From positions 186,001 through 250,000 of the forward strand of contig NZ_BMMH01000001.1 of the NCBI RefSeq assembly GCF_014645735.1: DNA of 64,000 bases, written 5' to 3'. Under the pieces are notes generated by a model. The model was given only the letters and a program-made list of their open reading frames with translations. It made no database searches and was not told the DNA's origin. Shown piece after piece: positions 1 through 8,849 of this stretch. The position numbers were made by a program, and so were the translations under genes. The DNA comes from Nocardia jinanensis (GTDB taxonomy: Bacteria > Actinomycetota > Actinomycetes > Mycobacteriales > Mycobacteriaceae). Every line of letters begins with the position of its first letter. Within the stretch, counting starts at the first letter, position 1.

Positions 1-197
1 AACAGTCCGGGTATATCCGACGTGAACGGGATCCCGCGGATCGGCGTGCCTACGCGGTCACACTGACCACAGCCGGCCGCCGGGCACTCACGAAGGCCGA
101 AAAGTACATCCCGGATTTCCTCGACCGCACCTTCGCCCCGCTCACGGCCACCGAACGCGAGCAACTGACCGCACTACTGGGCAAACTGCTGGTCTGA
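1..197 (+). CDS. MarR-family transcriptional regulator, C-terminal part (5' end outside window)
   Basis: The window opens inside this gene. The reading frame runs from base 3 to the TGA at 195-197 and gives about 64 residues. They contain the MarR wing and its continuation (RRERDPADRRAYAVTLT, then a GRR turn), followed by the C-terminal dimerisation helix that ends in LLGKLLV. The DxRR wing motif is diagnostic of the winged-helix MarR fold. The start, the recognition helix and any ligand pocket lie upstream of the window, so the regulated gene cannot be named. The nearest downstream sequence is an SDR remnant. Confidence 0.8.
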   Translation, partial: QSGYIRRERDPADRRAYAVTLTTAGRRALTKAEKYIPDFLDRTFAPLTATEREQLTALLGKLLV

Positions 198-260
198 CCG
201 TCCCAGCGCTACGCCGGTGTCCGGGGCGACCAGAGTCCGGCCGCTTTCGCCACGTCCCCG

Positions 261-440
261 ATGGACCGCAGCGCGGACGAAGTGCTGGCAGGTCTCGATC
301 TCACCGGCCGCACCGCGCTCGTCACCGGCGGCTGTTCGGGCCTCGGGCGGGAGACCACCGCCGCGGCCCGGCTCTGGACGCTCTCGGCCGAACTCACCGG
401 ACACGACGGTTTCGCGGACCGTCCCACCCGTGCTCGGTGA
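261..440 (+). pseudogene. Short-chain dehydrogenase (SDR) remnant with large internal deletion
   Basis: A 59-codon frame begins ATG GAC CGC and ends TGA. Residues 11-30 read GLDLTGRTALVTGGCSGLGR, the N-terminal strand and the TGxxxGxG nucleotide-binding loop of a classical SDR. From residue 35 the sequence changes to AARLWTLSAELTGHDGF, which looks like the C-terminal end of SDRs of the same type (the 'LW.LSAELTG' ending). The roughly 250 residues expected between them, including the Tyr-x3-Lys catalytic motif, are absent. This is best explained by one in-frame internal deletion. It cannot be an active enzyme. Confidence 0.7.
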
Positions 441-492
441 GACCGGATGCGGGGTCCCGGTCGAGATCAGGCCGACCGGTACTGTCCGCAGA

Positions 493-942
493 ATGACCGA
501 ATCGAGTGGACTACCCGGTAACGACGAACCGATCGACGCGCTCCCGGAAGTCGAACGGGTCCACTCGCTGCTGGCCACCTGGCTCGGTACGCCTGCGTCC
601 CCCCAGGTGCTGGACGGGTTCGCCGCCGCCCACCACGACGATTTCTCGATGGTGACGATCGCGGGCGCGGTGCTGCGCAAAACCGAACTGCTCGCGGCTC
701 TGCACCGGGCCCGCAACAGCCGCCCCGGCCTGGCGATCGAGGTGTCGGATATCGAAATACTCTGCGCCACTGTGGATACCACTGTGGTGCGGTTCGTGGA
801 ACAGCACCGCACCGGCGACGATACGGACTACCGGCGCACGACCGCGGTCCTGCGCGCCGACCCGGAGCAGAACCGCTACCGCTGGCTGACCGTACACGAG
901 ACCGCGGTCACGCCGGCCGAAATCGAACGCTCCCGCGGCTGA
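493..942 (+). CDS. SnoaL/DUF4440-like small protein
   Basis: This gene encodes 149 residues starting MTESSGLPGNDEP. The frame stays open further upstream, but the extension is low-complexity Arg/Pro sequence that overlaps the SDR remnant, so the ATG at 493 is preferred. The body (VHSLLATWLGTP..., FAAAHHDDFSMVTIAGAVLRKTELLAALHRAR, then beta-rich IEVSDIEILCATVDTTVVRFVEQHRT and RWLTVHETAV) follows the cone-shaped alpha+beta pattern of the NTF2/SnoaL/DUF4440 superfamily. Members are small ligand-binding proteins or isomerases. No catalytic residues can be assigned. The fold call is by pattern only. Confidence 0.6.
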   Translation: MTESSGLPGNDEPIDALPEVERVHSLLATWLGTPASPQVLDGFAAAHHDDFSMVTIAGAVLRKTELLAALHRARNSRPGLAIEVSDIEILCATVDTTVVRFVEQHRTGDDTDYRRTTAVLRADPEQNRYRWLTVHETAVTPAEIERSRG

Positions 943-1150
943 CCCGCCCGCGCTTTTCCGGGATCGAGGGCCGCCGGTGGTCGCCGGGGCCGCCCAGCGC
1001 AGGCGGGACCGATCGGGTGTGCCGCACCAGGAGAATCGAAGACCTCACTGAGGCAGTTTCCCGCTTCCACGCACCGCGGTCGCGGCATCCCGCGCAGTGC
1101 CGGGTGCACCCGTCGATACGAGGCGGGGACGGATGGCTGGTCGGGCCGGC

Positions 1151-2197
1151 TCAGGTGGACAGGTAGGCGTCGACCGCTGCGGCCGTGAGCGCGACGACCG
1201 TGGCGCCGGCGACCGCGAGGTGGGAGCGGCGGTAGTGGGTGGTGAGGACGGCGGCGAACTCGCGGAGGAAGGCGGCGGGGATGAAGTAGCGCGCGGTGCG
1301 GGCGCCGACGACATGGGCGTCGATGCCGAGGCGGCGGGTCAGTGCCGCGGCGCGCAATACATGGAAGTTGCTGGTGACGACGGTGATCCGGGATTCGGCA
1401 GGGTCCAGCCCGCGGCGGCCGAGCAGCTCCACGGTGTTACGCAGATTCTCCTCGGTATTGCGTGAACAGCGTTCGCGCACGATCGAGATTTCGGCGATAC
1501 CCGACGCGACCAGGTAGTTCGCCATCGCGTCGGCCTCGCTCAGCGTTTCGTCGCTACCTTTCCCACCGGAGGTGACCACGATCGGTGCCCGGCCGAGAGC
1601 GGTTTCGGCCCGGTACACCCGCAACGCCCGGTTCAAGCGAGCCGCGAGCAGCGGGGTGACCCGGTTGCGGTGCAGGCCGCAGCCGAGCACCACTACGGCG
1701 TCCGCGCCGGTCTCGTCGGCGAGTTTGCCGTAGATGACGGCGTGCCCGGCGAAAGCGAGCAGATGCGCCAGCAGATACACACCGACCGCGGTTGCCGTGG
1801 CGGCGACCAACATCAGCCAGTGCGGCACCGCGGGACCGCGGCGTAGCACGAGCGCCGCGGCGACGGGCAACACCAGTAGACCGAGCCCCACCAGCACTGG
1901 AGTCAGGGTGATCGGTCGCACCCCTTCGCGGCGGAGGACAGTGATCCCGTTGGTGAGCAACCCGAGACCGGCGATAATCGCTCCCGGCACGAACAACGCC
2001 CCGAACAGCACCGAGACCGAGTCCAGTGCGGACGGGTCGGCGAGCCGCGCGGCCGCCGTCACCGCGCCGGCGGCCATCAGCGAGACGGCCGCCAGCAGAA
2101 AGAACCCGGTGGACAACCGGCGCGGTTCCCGGCTCATCCGGGCACCGGCGAATACCGCTGCCGCCCAACCTGCCGCGAGCAATATCGCAGGGTCCAC
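1151..2197 (-). CDS. YdcF-type (DUF218) membrane protein
   Basis: The gene encodes 348 residues from a GTG at 2197, preceded by AAGGAGA five bases upstream. The N-terminal 150 residues contain about four or five hydrophobic segments (ILLAAGWAAAVFAG, GFFLLAAVSLMAAGAVTAA, VLFGALFVPGAIIAGLGLL, LVGLGLLVLPVAAALVL, WLMLVAATATAVGVYLLAHLLAFAG). They are followed by the DUF218 domain: ADAVVVLGCGL, then GRAPIVVTSGGKGSDE, EADAMANYLVASGI and the conserved ITVVTSNFHVLRAA. One more transmembrane helix closes the protein. DUF218 proteins such as YdcF and SanA/ElyC act in the cell envelope, but the chemistry is unsettled. The gene is divergent from the propeller gene at 2568. Confidence 0.8.
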   Translation of the reverse strand: MDPAILLAAGWAAAVFAGARMSREPRRLSTGFFLLAAVSLMAAGAVTAAARLADPSALDSVSVLFGALFVPGAIIAGLGLLTNGITVLRREGVRPITLTPVLVGLGLLVLPVAAALVLRRGPAVPHWLMLVAATATAVGVYLLAHLLAFAGHAVIYGKLADETGADAVVVLGCGLHRNRVTPLLAARLNRALRVYRAETALGRAPIVVTSGGKGSDETLSEADAMANYLVASGIAEISIVRERCSRNTEENLRNTVELLGRRGLDPAESRITVVTSNFHVLRAAALTRRLGIDAHVVGARTARYFIPAAFLREFAAVLTTHYRRSHLAVAGATVVALTAAAVDAYLST

Positions 2198-2567
2198 TGC
2201 TCTCCTTCTGTGCCGGTGCGAACACAAAAATGCCGCTACCCCGGCCGTATACCCGAAAATTCGCCCCTCCTTCGCCCTCGGTGCGGCGACCGCCGCCGAA
2301 TCGACTATCGCTCCACGCTGAGCGGCCCCGCCCGGCCTGCCCATCGTGGATATCCCCGCCCGGCCCCGTATCCACACCGCCGCCGGTTCTGGATCCCACG
2401 GACCGCACGGGGGCAGTTCCCGACGCGGCCGCCGATGTCCCACGCACGGCCGCGCAACCGCGGTCCCCCGTATGCTGCCCGAGGTGAGGGCCGCGGTCCG
2501 GTACACCGCCCGGATCCAGCCTCGCCGAGCAGATCCGGACGGTCCGGAGGATCGAGGGAAGTGGTCG
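2198..2567. other. Divergent intergenic region (370 bp)
   Basis: This stretch separates the start codons of the YdcF-type gene and the secreted propeller gene. It must hold both promoters, but I see no convincing -35/-10 pair, palindrome or small gene in it. Confidence 0.4.
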
Positions 2568-3992
2568 ATGCGGTCTTCGTACAGGGCGATCCCGCGCCGG
2601 GTGTTCCCGGCGGTGGCATCCGTGCTGATGGTGGTGGGAGCAGCCGGAGGCGCTGCCGCGGACCCGCCGGTACCCGATCTCGGACCCGCCGGTACCTCGC
2701 TGATCCACGGCGACCTCGCCTCCACCGACAGTACGGGCCTCCCCGGTCCCGGCGTGGACGGCCGGCTCATCGGGTCCTCGGTTCCGGGTGGGGCGTGCAG
2801 CGCCACCTTCGTCGCCTCCAACGGCATGCCGCTGGCACTGTGCACCGGGTACGCCGGCCTCACCCCGCCGGAAGTCACCGTGCCGACGGTGAAACTCTTC
2901 GACCCGGTATCCGCCGCCCCGGTCGCCTCGGTGCAGCTGAGCAAGGGCGGTCTGCTGGGCGGTGTGTACGGATACCTCGACGGCAGCGACCGAGTCGTCG
3001 TCGCCGGAGGGGCGGGGGCGATCGACAAGGTCGCGCACCGCCGGGACGCGAACGGCCGCTGGGAGTTGTTCGTCGACGAGCGGATCGATATCGGCGGCAG
3101 TATCCCCGACGGCGATGCGATCACCGGAGTGGCACCGGATTTCCAGGGCCGTATCTGGTTCGCCACCACCGGTGGCGTGATCGGCACCGTCGATTCCGCA
3201 GGGAGTATCGCGTCGACCCGGCTGCCCGACGGAGAGAAGCTCACGAACGGGCTGAGCGTGCGCCGCAACGGCACTTCGGTCCTGACCACCCGCGCCCTCT
3301 ACGAAATGCGCGCGCCGGATTCCGGTGCACCGGAAGTGATCTGGCGGCAGACCTACGAAGCGGGGACCGTGCGCAAGCCCGGTCAGCTCGGGCCCGGGTC
3401 GGGAACCACACCCACTTATTTCGGCCCCGGTGGTGCGGAATGGGTGGCGATCGTGGACGATGCGCCGCGACCCCAGCTGATCGTCTACCGCACCGTCGAC
3501 GGGTCGCAGGTATGCCGGACACCGGCCTTCGAGACCTCCGGTCAGGGCACCGAGAACTCCCCGATGGCCTGGGGGAATTCGCTGGTGATCCCCAGCACCT
3601 ATGGGTTCGGTTATCCCCCGGCCGCGACCTCGGGCACCAGTGATCCACCGAACGCGGCCTTCACCGGTGGGATGACCCGCATCGATGTCTCGGAATCCGG
3701 CTGCCGGCGCGTCTGGGAGACCGGCGACCGGATGGCGTCGCTGCCCCGCCTGTCGCGGGCGGACGGTTTGATCTACGGCCTCTCCTACGGGCCGCTCCCG
3801 CCCGGAGGCGGGATCCAGCAGGTGGGCCCGGTCTACTACACAGCGGTGGATTTCGGCACCGGTGAGCTGCGGGCACATCGGGAGGTCGGCGGCGCACCGC
3901 TGGACGAACCGCTGCAGCTCACCGGGACGATCGGCCCGGATCGTTCGTACTGGCAGGCCACCGTCGGCCGGATGCTGCGGGTCGGGCCGTAA
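2568..3992 (+). CDS. Secreted beta-propeller-like protein of unknown function
   Basis: The gene encodes 474 residues. The ATG at 2568 follows AGGGAAG and opens a clear Sec signal peptide (MRSSYRAIPRR, then VFPAVASVLMVVGAAGGAAA, cleavage expected near AAA-DPP). The mature part has repeated short beta blades with DG, GxIWFATT and GxIGTVD turns, such as GVAPDFQGRIWFATTGGVIG and RADGLIYGLSYG. This resembles SMP-30/YncE-type propellers that read out as dehydrogenase-like or binding proteins. A few cysteines (GACSATF, ALCTGY, QVCRT, SGCRRVW) suggest disulfides outside the membrane. No catalytic residues are assignable, and the function is unknown. Confidence 0.7.
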   Translation: MRSSYRAIPRRVFPAVASVLMVVGAAGGAAADPPVPDLGPAGTSLIHGDLASTDSTGLPGPGVDGRLIGSSVPGGACSATFVASNGMPLALCTGYAGLTPPEVTVPTVKLFDPVSAAPVASVQLSKGGLLGGVYGYLDGSDRVVVAGGAGAIDKVAHRRDANGRWELFVDERIDIGGSIPDGDAITGVAPDFQGRIWFATTGGVIGTVDSAGSIASTRLPDGEKLTNGLSVRRNGTSVLTTRALYEMRAPDSGAPEVIWRQTYEAGTVRKPGQLGPGSGTTPTYFGPGGAEWVAIVDDAPRPQLIVYRTVDGSQVCRTPAFETSGQGTENSPMAWGNSLVIPSTYGFGYPPAATSGTSDPPNAAFTGGMTRIDVSESGCRRVWETGDRMASLPRLSRADGLIYGLSYGPLPPGGGIQQVGPVYYTAVDFGTGELRAHREVGGAPLDEPLQLTGTIGPDRSYWQATVGRMLRVGP

Positions 3993-4010
3993 GCCCGGAG
4001 TCCGGCGGAT

Positions 4011-5264
4011 TCAGTCGATCGGATCGCGAACGATGGGGCAGGTCATACAGTGACCGCCACCGCGCCCGCGCCCGAGTTCGGCGCCGACGATGGTGATGAC
4101 CTCCACCCCGGCCCGGCGCAGCGCCGCGTTGGTCTGGGTATTGCGGTCGTAGGTGAACACCACACCCGGTTCCAGCGCGACGGCATTGTTCCCGGAATCC
4201 CATTGCTGCCGTTCGGAGGCGTAGAAGTCACCGGCCGTCTCGACCACACGCAGTGCCGGGAAGCCGAGTGCGCGGGCGACCACATCGACGAAGGTGGTGC
4301 CCTCTTCGTCGGTGATCTCGACACCTGGCGCCTGGTCCGCGGGCCGCAGTGTGAACGGATGGATACCGTCGACGATGCCGGGGTGGACGGTGACCAGATC
4401 GCGGTCGGCGAAGGTGAAGACCGTGTCCAGATGCATTGCGGCCCGGAGTTTCGGCATACCGGCCACAACCACCTGTTCGGCGACCCGGGCCTCGAACAGT
4501 GCCTTCGCCAACTGGGTGATCGCCTGCCGGGAGGTGCGCTCACTCATCCCCACCAGAACCGTGCCGTTCCCGACCGGCATCACATCACCGCCTTCGAGAG
4601 ATGCCCGGCCCCAATCCGATTCGGGATCGCCCCACCACACGGTCGAATCGGCGTAGTCGGGATGGAACCGGTATATCGCCTTCATCAGCAGTGTTTCGTC
4701 GTGCCGGGCCGGCCAGTACAGGGGATTGAGCGTGAGCCCGCCATAGATCCAGCAGGTGGTGTCACGGGTGTAAAGGGTGTTCGGCAGGGGTGGCAGCAGG
4801 TACTCCGGATTACCGAGTGACTCACGGGCCAGCGCGATATAGCCGGTGCGGAAGTCGGCGGGCAGATCCGCGGTGGACAATCCGCCGATGAGGAAGCGCG
4901 CGAGGTCACGGTCGGGCAGCGGATCGAGATATGCCCGGGTGCTCTCGAGCATGCCGAGACCGACCCGGTTCGCGATGACCAAGCGATCGAGCAACCAGGT
5001 GCGGGCCGCCGGATCGGCCATGGTCTCGGCCAGCAGATCGTGTAGCTCGACCACCTCGACCCCGCGATTGGTCAGTTTGTTCACGAAGTCCAGGTGGTCG
5101 CGCTGCGCGGCCTCCACCCACATGACATCGTCGAAGAGCAGTTCGTCGGAGTTGGTCGGGGTCAGCCGCTCATGGGCCAGCCCGGGCGAGCAGACGAGTA
5201 CCCGGCGCAATCGGCCGACCTCGGAATGGACTCCGTACCGGGATGGTTCGGTGTTCGCGGTCAT
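4011..5264 (-). CDS. arcA: Arginine deiminase
   Basis: This 417-residue enzyme hydrolyses L-arginine to citrulline and ammonia. It starts at the ATG at 5264 behind GGAAGG. Family landmarks are present: the N-terminal [32 protein letters not shown] (substrate-binding acid), [21 protein letters not shown], the catalytic [26 protein letters not shown] and the C-terminal nucleophile motif [12 protein letters not shown] (Cys). The length is normal for the family. It lies 48 bp downstream of the arginine/ornithine antiporter gene on the same strand, so the two are probably cotranscribed. No arcB or arcC is adjacent, so the deiminase pathway would have to be completed elsewhere. Confidence 0.96.
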   Translation of the reverse strand: MTANTEPSRYGVHSEVGRLRRVLVCSPGLAHERLTPTNSDELLFDDVMWVEAAQRDHLDFVNKLTNRGVEVVELHDLLAETMADPAARTWLLDRLVIANRVGLGMLESTRAYLDPLPDRDLARFLIGGLSTADLPADFRTGYIALARESLGNPEYLLPPLPNTLYTRDTTCWIYGGLTLNPLYWPARHDETLLMKAIYRFHPDYADSTVWWGDPESDWGRASLEGGDVMPVGNGTVLVGMSERTSRQAITQLAKALFEARVAEQVVVAGMPKLRAAMHLDTVFTFADRDLVTVHPGIVDGIHPFTLRPADQAPGVEITDEEGTTFVDVVARALGFPALRVVETAGDFYASERQQWDSGNNAVALEPGVVFTYDRNTQTNAALRRAGVEVITIVGAELGRGRGGGHCMTCPIVRDPID

Positions 5265-5312
5265 TGCGCTACCTTCCGTCGGCTCGGTTCGAGGTGCCGG
5301 ATCGGGCACCGG

Positions 5313-6749
5313 TCACAGACTGATCCAGCCCGCCGCCAGGGCGATGACCCCGAGCACACCGCCGATCGCGACCAGCGCGAACAACGCGGCCTCGGCGGGC
5401 GCGAAAACCCGGCGCTCCTGTTCCCGGCGCGCGCGCACGAACAGGAATGTCACCGGCGCGTAGAAGATGAGGGATACCAGGACGAACCGCGGTCCCGCCG
5501 CGTACAGCAGGAAAACGGTGTAGAGCGTGGCGAGTACGGCGATGAGCAGGTCTGCGCGCCGGGTGGCGGCACGGTCGCCGGTATAGGTCTCGCGGGTGAG
5601 GCAGAGTTTCAGCGCGTACCCGGCGGCCAGCAGAAACGGGATCAGGGTGAGCGAGGCGGTGAGATCGAGGGCGAAATCGAAGGCGTCCTCGGAGAACATG
5701 GTGATCACCAGCACGATCTGGGAAAGCGCGGTGCTGAGCAGCAAAGCGTTGACGGGTACGTCGCGCCCGGTCGAGCGCGCCAGGAAGCGCGGCATATCGG
5801 CGTCCTTCGCCGCGACGAAGAGCACCTCGGCCGCCATGAGGGCCCAGGCCAGATAGGCCCCCAGCACCGAGATGATCAGCCCGGCGCTGACGAATGCGGT
5901 CCCCCAGGAACCGACGGCCACCTCCAGCACCCCGGCCATGGACGGCTGCCGCAGCTGGGCGATCTCGCTCATCGGCATGATGCCGTAGGACACCACCGTC
6001 ACCGAGGCGAAAATGGCCAGCACGCTGAGGAAACCGAGGAGCGTCGCCCGGCCGACGTCCTCGCGCCGCCGGGCGTGGCGAGAGTACACACTCGCGCCCT
6101 CGACACCGAGGAACACGAACACGGTGACCAGCATCGTGTCGCTGACCTGCTCGAACAGTGAGCCCGAGTAGTCGGCGCCGCGGAAATTGTCCGCGAAGAT
6201 CCCCGGATCCAGGAGGAATACGGCCAGCAGTACGAACACGATGATGGGCACCAGTTTCGCCACGGTGACGATCCGGTTGATCGCCGCGGCTTCCTCGGTG
6301 CCGCGCCGGATCAACAGGAAGAACGACCACAGACCCACCGACGACAACGCGACCGCGACCAGGGTGTCCCCGGAGCCGAGCGCGGGAATCCACTGACCGA
6401 GCGTGGACATGATCAGCACCCAGTAGGTCACGTTCCCGACGCAGGCGCTGGCCCAGTAGCCGGCCGCCGAGAAGAAACCGACGAATTCGCCGAATCCGGC
6501 TTTGGCGTAGGCATAGACGCCGGCGTCCAGATCGGGTTTGCGCACCGCCAGCCGCTGGAAGACCAGCGCGAGCATCAGCATCCCCGCCCCGGCGATCCCC
6601 CAGGCGATCAGCGCGCCGCCGACACCTGTCTCCTGCGCGAACCGCCGCGGCAGCGAGAAAACTCCCGCACCGACCATCGACCCGACAACCATGGCGGTGA
6701 GCGTGAGTACGGTGACCTTCGCCGTGCGCTCCGGCACCTGCTGGGTCAT
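5313..6749 (-). CDS. arcD: Amino-acid permease, probable arginine/ornithine antiporter
   Basis: The gene encodes 478 residues with about 12 hydrophobic segments of the APC superfamily. The N-terminal VLTLTAMVVGSMVGAGVFSLPRRFA carries the family G(S/A)G-type substrate motif in helix 1 (VGAGVFSLP). LDAGVYAYAKAGFGEFVGFFSAAGYW is typical of basic amino-acid/polyamine antiporters of the ArcD/YdgI type. The ATG at 6749 has AGAGG eight bases upstream. A GTG one codon earlier is also possible. The placement directly upstream of arcA supports arginine import against ornithine export. Confidence 0.88.
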   Translation of the reverse strand: MTQQVPERTAKVTVLTLTAMVVGSMVGAGVFSLPRRFAQETGVGGALIAWGIAGAGMLMLALVFQRLAVRKPDLDAGVYAYAKAGFGEFVGFFSAAGYWASACVGNVTYWVLIMSTLGQWIPALGSGDTLVAVALSSVGLWSFFLLIRRGTEEAAAINRIVTVAKLVPIIVFVLLAVFLLDPGIFADNFRGADYSGSLFEQVSDTMLVTVFVFLGVEGASVYSRHARRREDVGRATLLGFLSVLAIFASVTVVSYGIMPMSEIAQLRQPSMAGVLEVAVGSWGTAFVSAGLIISVLGAYLAWALMAAEVLFVAAKDADMPRFLARSTGRDVPVNALLLSTALSQIVLVITMFSEDAFDFALDLTASLTLIPFLLAAGYALKLCLTRETYTGDRAATRRADLLIAVLATLYTVFLLYAAGPRFVLVSLIFYAPVTFLFVRARREQERRVFAPAEAALFALVAIGGVLGVIALAAGWISL

Positions 6750-6816
6750 CACTACGACCTCTCTGCTCGCCCGCTACCCGAGTACCACCGCAGATCATTC
6801 GTCGACGCTCGTCACT

Positions 6817-6830
6817 GATGATGCATCATC
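6817..6830. promoter_or_regulatory. Perfect 14-bp palindrome upstream of arcD
   Basis: GATGATGCATCATC is a perfect palindrome 68 bp upstream of the arcD start codon, in the only non-coding gap before the arcD-arcA pair. It is a plausible operator for a dimeric regulator. It does not match the ArgR box closely, and the regulator is unknown. Confidence 0.4.
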
Positions 6831-6881
6831 GCGACCGGCCACAGGATCAACCGGAGTATTCACCGAGGCGGTGTCGGAACG

Positions 6882-6919
6882 GCGCGAGCCTCGGACCGGC
6901 CGGGTCCGGGGGCTCGCGC
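6882..6919 (-). terminator. Terminator hairpin downstream of MFS gene
   Basis: A 9-bp perfect outer stem (GCGCGAGCC / GGCTCGCGC) encloses a second stem (GGACC / GGTCC) around GGCCG. It begins nine bases after the MFS stop codon. There is no U-tract, as is usual for actinobacterial hairpin terminators. Confidence 0.6.
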
Positions 6920-6927
6920 GACCGGAG

Positions 6928-8133
6928 TCAGGAGCGGCGGGCGGTCCACACGGTCACGGTGAACAGCAGCACACCTGCGGCCGCCAGCCCGGCACCGACC
7001 AGCGCCGGTGCCGTATAGCCGTAGCCCGCCGCGATGACCAGACCACCGAGCCAGGCGCCCGCGGCGTTGGCGATGTTCAGGGCGGCGTGATTGAGCGCGG
7101 CGGCCAGAGTCTGGGCCTCGGCCGCCACATCCATCAGCCGAGTCTGCAGACCGGGGGCCAGCGCGGCACCTGTGGCACCGACCAGCAACGCGCCGATACC
7201 GGCGGTGATCGGGTTGTGGGCCGCGGCCACGAAGCCGAGCAGCACGACCACCATGGCGCCCATGGCCACGAAGATCGACCGGTCCACGCCGCGGTCGGCG
7301 AGTATCCCGCCGCCGATATTGCCCAGCACCATGCCGACACCGAAGAGCATCAGCACCAGCGGCACCAGACCGGCGCCCAGCCCCGCGACATCGGTGAGGG
7401 TGGTGCTCACATAGGTGTAGACGGCGAACATACCGCCGAAACCGATGGCACCCACCGCCAGGGTGAGCAGTACCTGGGGCCGGCGCAGCGCGCCGAGTTC
7501 GGTGAGCGGGTTGGTGGCCACGATCGCGGTGAGCGGCGGTACGAATCGCAGCAGCGCGACCACCGTGGCCGTACCGAGGACGGCGACCACCACGAAGGCA
7601 CTGCGCCAGCCGAGATGCTGCCCCAGCCAGGTCGCGGCAGGTACCCCGATGACATTGGCGGTACTCAACCCGAGCATCACCGCGGCCACCGCTTTGGCGC
7701 GCTGCCCGGCCGGAGCCAGGGACGCGGCGGCCAGCGAGGCGACGCCGAAGTAGGCGCCGTGCGGGAGTCCGGAGATGAAACGCGCGGCGATCATCGTGGC
7801 GAAGTTCGGGGCGAACGCCGAAGCGAGATTGCCGATCGCGAACGCCACCATCAGCGCGACCAGCAGCCGCTTACGAGCCACCGACGCACACGCCGCGGCG
7901 ATCACCGGCGCACCGACCACCACCCCGAGCGCGTAGGCGGACACCGCGTGCCCGGCGGCCGGTTCGGATACCGAGAACGCGCCCGCGATATCGGGCAGCA
8001 ACCCCATGGTGACGAATTCGGTGGTGCCGATTCCGAAACCGCCGAGTGCGAGAGCGAGCATCGCCGGTACGTGCCAGCCGGTGCGGGCGGGGGCGGGAGC
8101 CGTGCTCGCCGTGGTGGTAGCGGTGGAAGTCAC
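6928..8133 (-). CDS. MFS drug-exporter-like transporter (DHA1 type)
   Basis: The gene encodes 401 residues with 12 predicted membrane helices. The N-terminal WHVPAMLALALGGFGIGTTEFVTMGLLPDIAGAF is the signature of the AraJ/Cmx/PbuE branch of the DHA1 family, which exports drugs, sugars or purines. VVGAPVIAAACASVARKRLLVALM is the loop 2-3 motif A region, and helix 5 carries a motif C-like stretch. GTG 8133 is chosen because the hydrophobic core follows within 25 residues. A GTG at 8193 would add 20 polar residues. The substrate is not predictable from sequence. The next gene upstream on the strand is a MarR regulator. Confidence 0.85.
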   Translation of the reverse strand: MTSTATTTASTAPAPARTGWHVPAMLALALGGFGIGTTEFVTMGLLPDIAGAFSVSEPAAGHAVSAYALGVVVGAPVIAAACASVARKRLLVALMVAFAIGNLASAFAPNFATMIAARFISGLPHGAYFGVASLAAASLAPAGQRAKAVAAVMLGLSTANVIGVPAATWLGQHLGWRSAFVVVAVLGTATVVALLRFVPPLTAIVATNPLTELGALRRPQVLLTLAVGAIGFGGMFAVYTYVSTTLTDVAGLGAGLVPLVLMLFGVGMVLGNIGGGILADRGVDRSIFVAMGAMVVVLLGFVAAAHNPITAGIGALLVGATGAALAPGLQTRLMDVAAEAQTLAAALNHAALNIANAAGAWLGGLVIAAGYGYTAPALVGAGLAAAGVLLFTVTVWTARRS

Positions 8134-8235
8134 GCTCTGGTGTAACGGGCGGCTGCCGGGGAGGTTTCCACACACAGCTGTGAGTTGAGGCACCCACGAT
8201 GCGTCGTGGCGACCGATATGTCCGGTGAGAGAAGC

Positions 8236-8718
8236 TTATTCCGAGGCGAGCTGGTCGGTGGCCGATTGCCCGGCCGTGCTGGTGCGGCGCAGGAAATCGG
8301 CGATCAATTCGAGTTCGGCGTCGGTGTAGCCGTCACAGAGCTCGTCCATGAGCGCGTTCATGCCGGCGAACTGCCGGAAGATCTCGGCATTGCGGCCGGG
8401 AACGATCCGGACGTTCACCGCGCGCCGATCGCCCGGGGCACGTTCCCGGACGACCCAGCCGCCGCGTTCCAGCCGATCGAGTATTCCGGTGATGGTCGCA
8501 GGGTGCAGGCCGGCCAGACGCGCCAGCCCGCTCGGACTGAGCGGCCCCTGCCTCCCGAGGATGTCCAGGCAATCGAGATCGACGTCCTTGAGTTCCACTC
8601 GCGTTCCCACCCGGTGGTTCAGCAGGGCGAGCGCGACCCTCAGCTCGCGCAACGAACCCTTGACACCGGTGATCAATTGTCTGCGTTGCCGGGTCATTCC
8701 CGGATCCGCCTCGGTCAT
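8236..8718 (-). CDS. MarR-family transcriptional regulator
   Basis: The gene encodes 160 residues from the ATG at 8718, with GAGGGG immediately upstream. The winged-helix core is complete: a recognition helix in LSPSGLARLAGLHPATITGILDRLERGGWV and the wing VRERAPGDRRAVNVRIVPGRN (DRR motif), flanked by helices for dimerisation. It is divergent from the DUF1772 gene at 8850. The AT-rich palindrome at 8806-8818 between them is the natural operator candidate, so it probably represses the 8850-10108 pair and itself. Confidence 0.92.
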   Translation of the reverse strand: MTEADPGMTRQRRQLITGVKGSLRELRVALALLNHRVGTRVELKDVDLDCLDILGRQGPLSPSGLARLAGLHPATITGILDRLERGGWVVRERAPGDRRAVNVRIVPGRNAEIFRQFAGMNALMDELCDGYTDAELELIADFLRRTSTAGQSATDQLASE

Positions 8719-8805
8719 ATACCCCTCACATGATCTGGAACTCCGATAGTACGGGGCCGGTACACAGCCGAGTGCCAGGCGACGGCCTTGCATTTACCTC
8801 TTGTT

Positions 8806-8818
8806 TCATATTATATGA
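8806..8818. promoter_or_regulatory. Candidate MarR operator between divergent genes
   Basis: TCATATTATATGA is a perfect inverted repeat with 6-bp arms and a 1-bp centre, in a conspicuous AT-rich island of a GC-rich genome. It lies 88 bp upstream of the marR start and 32 bp upstream of the DUF1772 start. MarR proteins typically bind 16-20 bp AT-rich palindromes in this position. Confidence 0.6.
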
Positions 8819-8849
8819 TTTTCATACAATATGGTTTCAGGAGGAATCC

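Noticed and set aside
1554..3878. Very long minus-strand frame across the YdcF and propeller genes
   Set aside because: It is antisense to the propeller gene and shifted relative to YdcF. The sequence is Arg/Gly/Pro-rich with no fold pattern, a typical shadow in GC-rich DNA.
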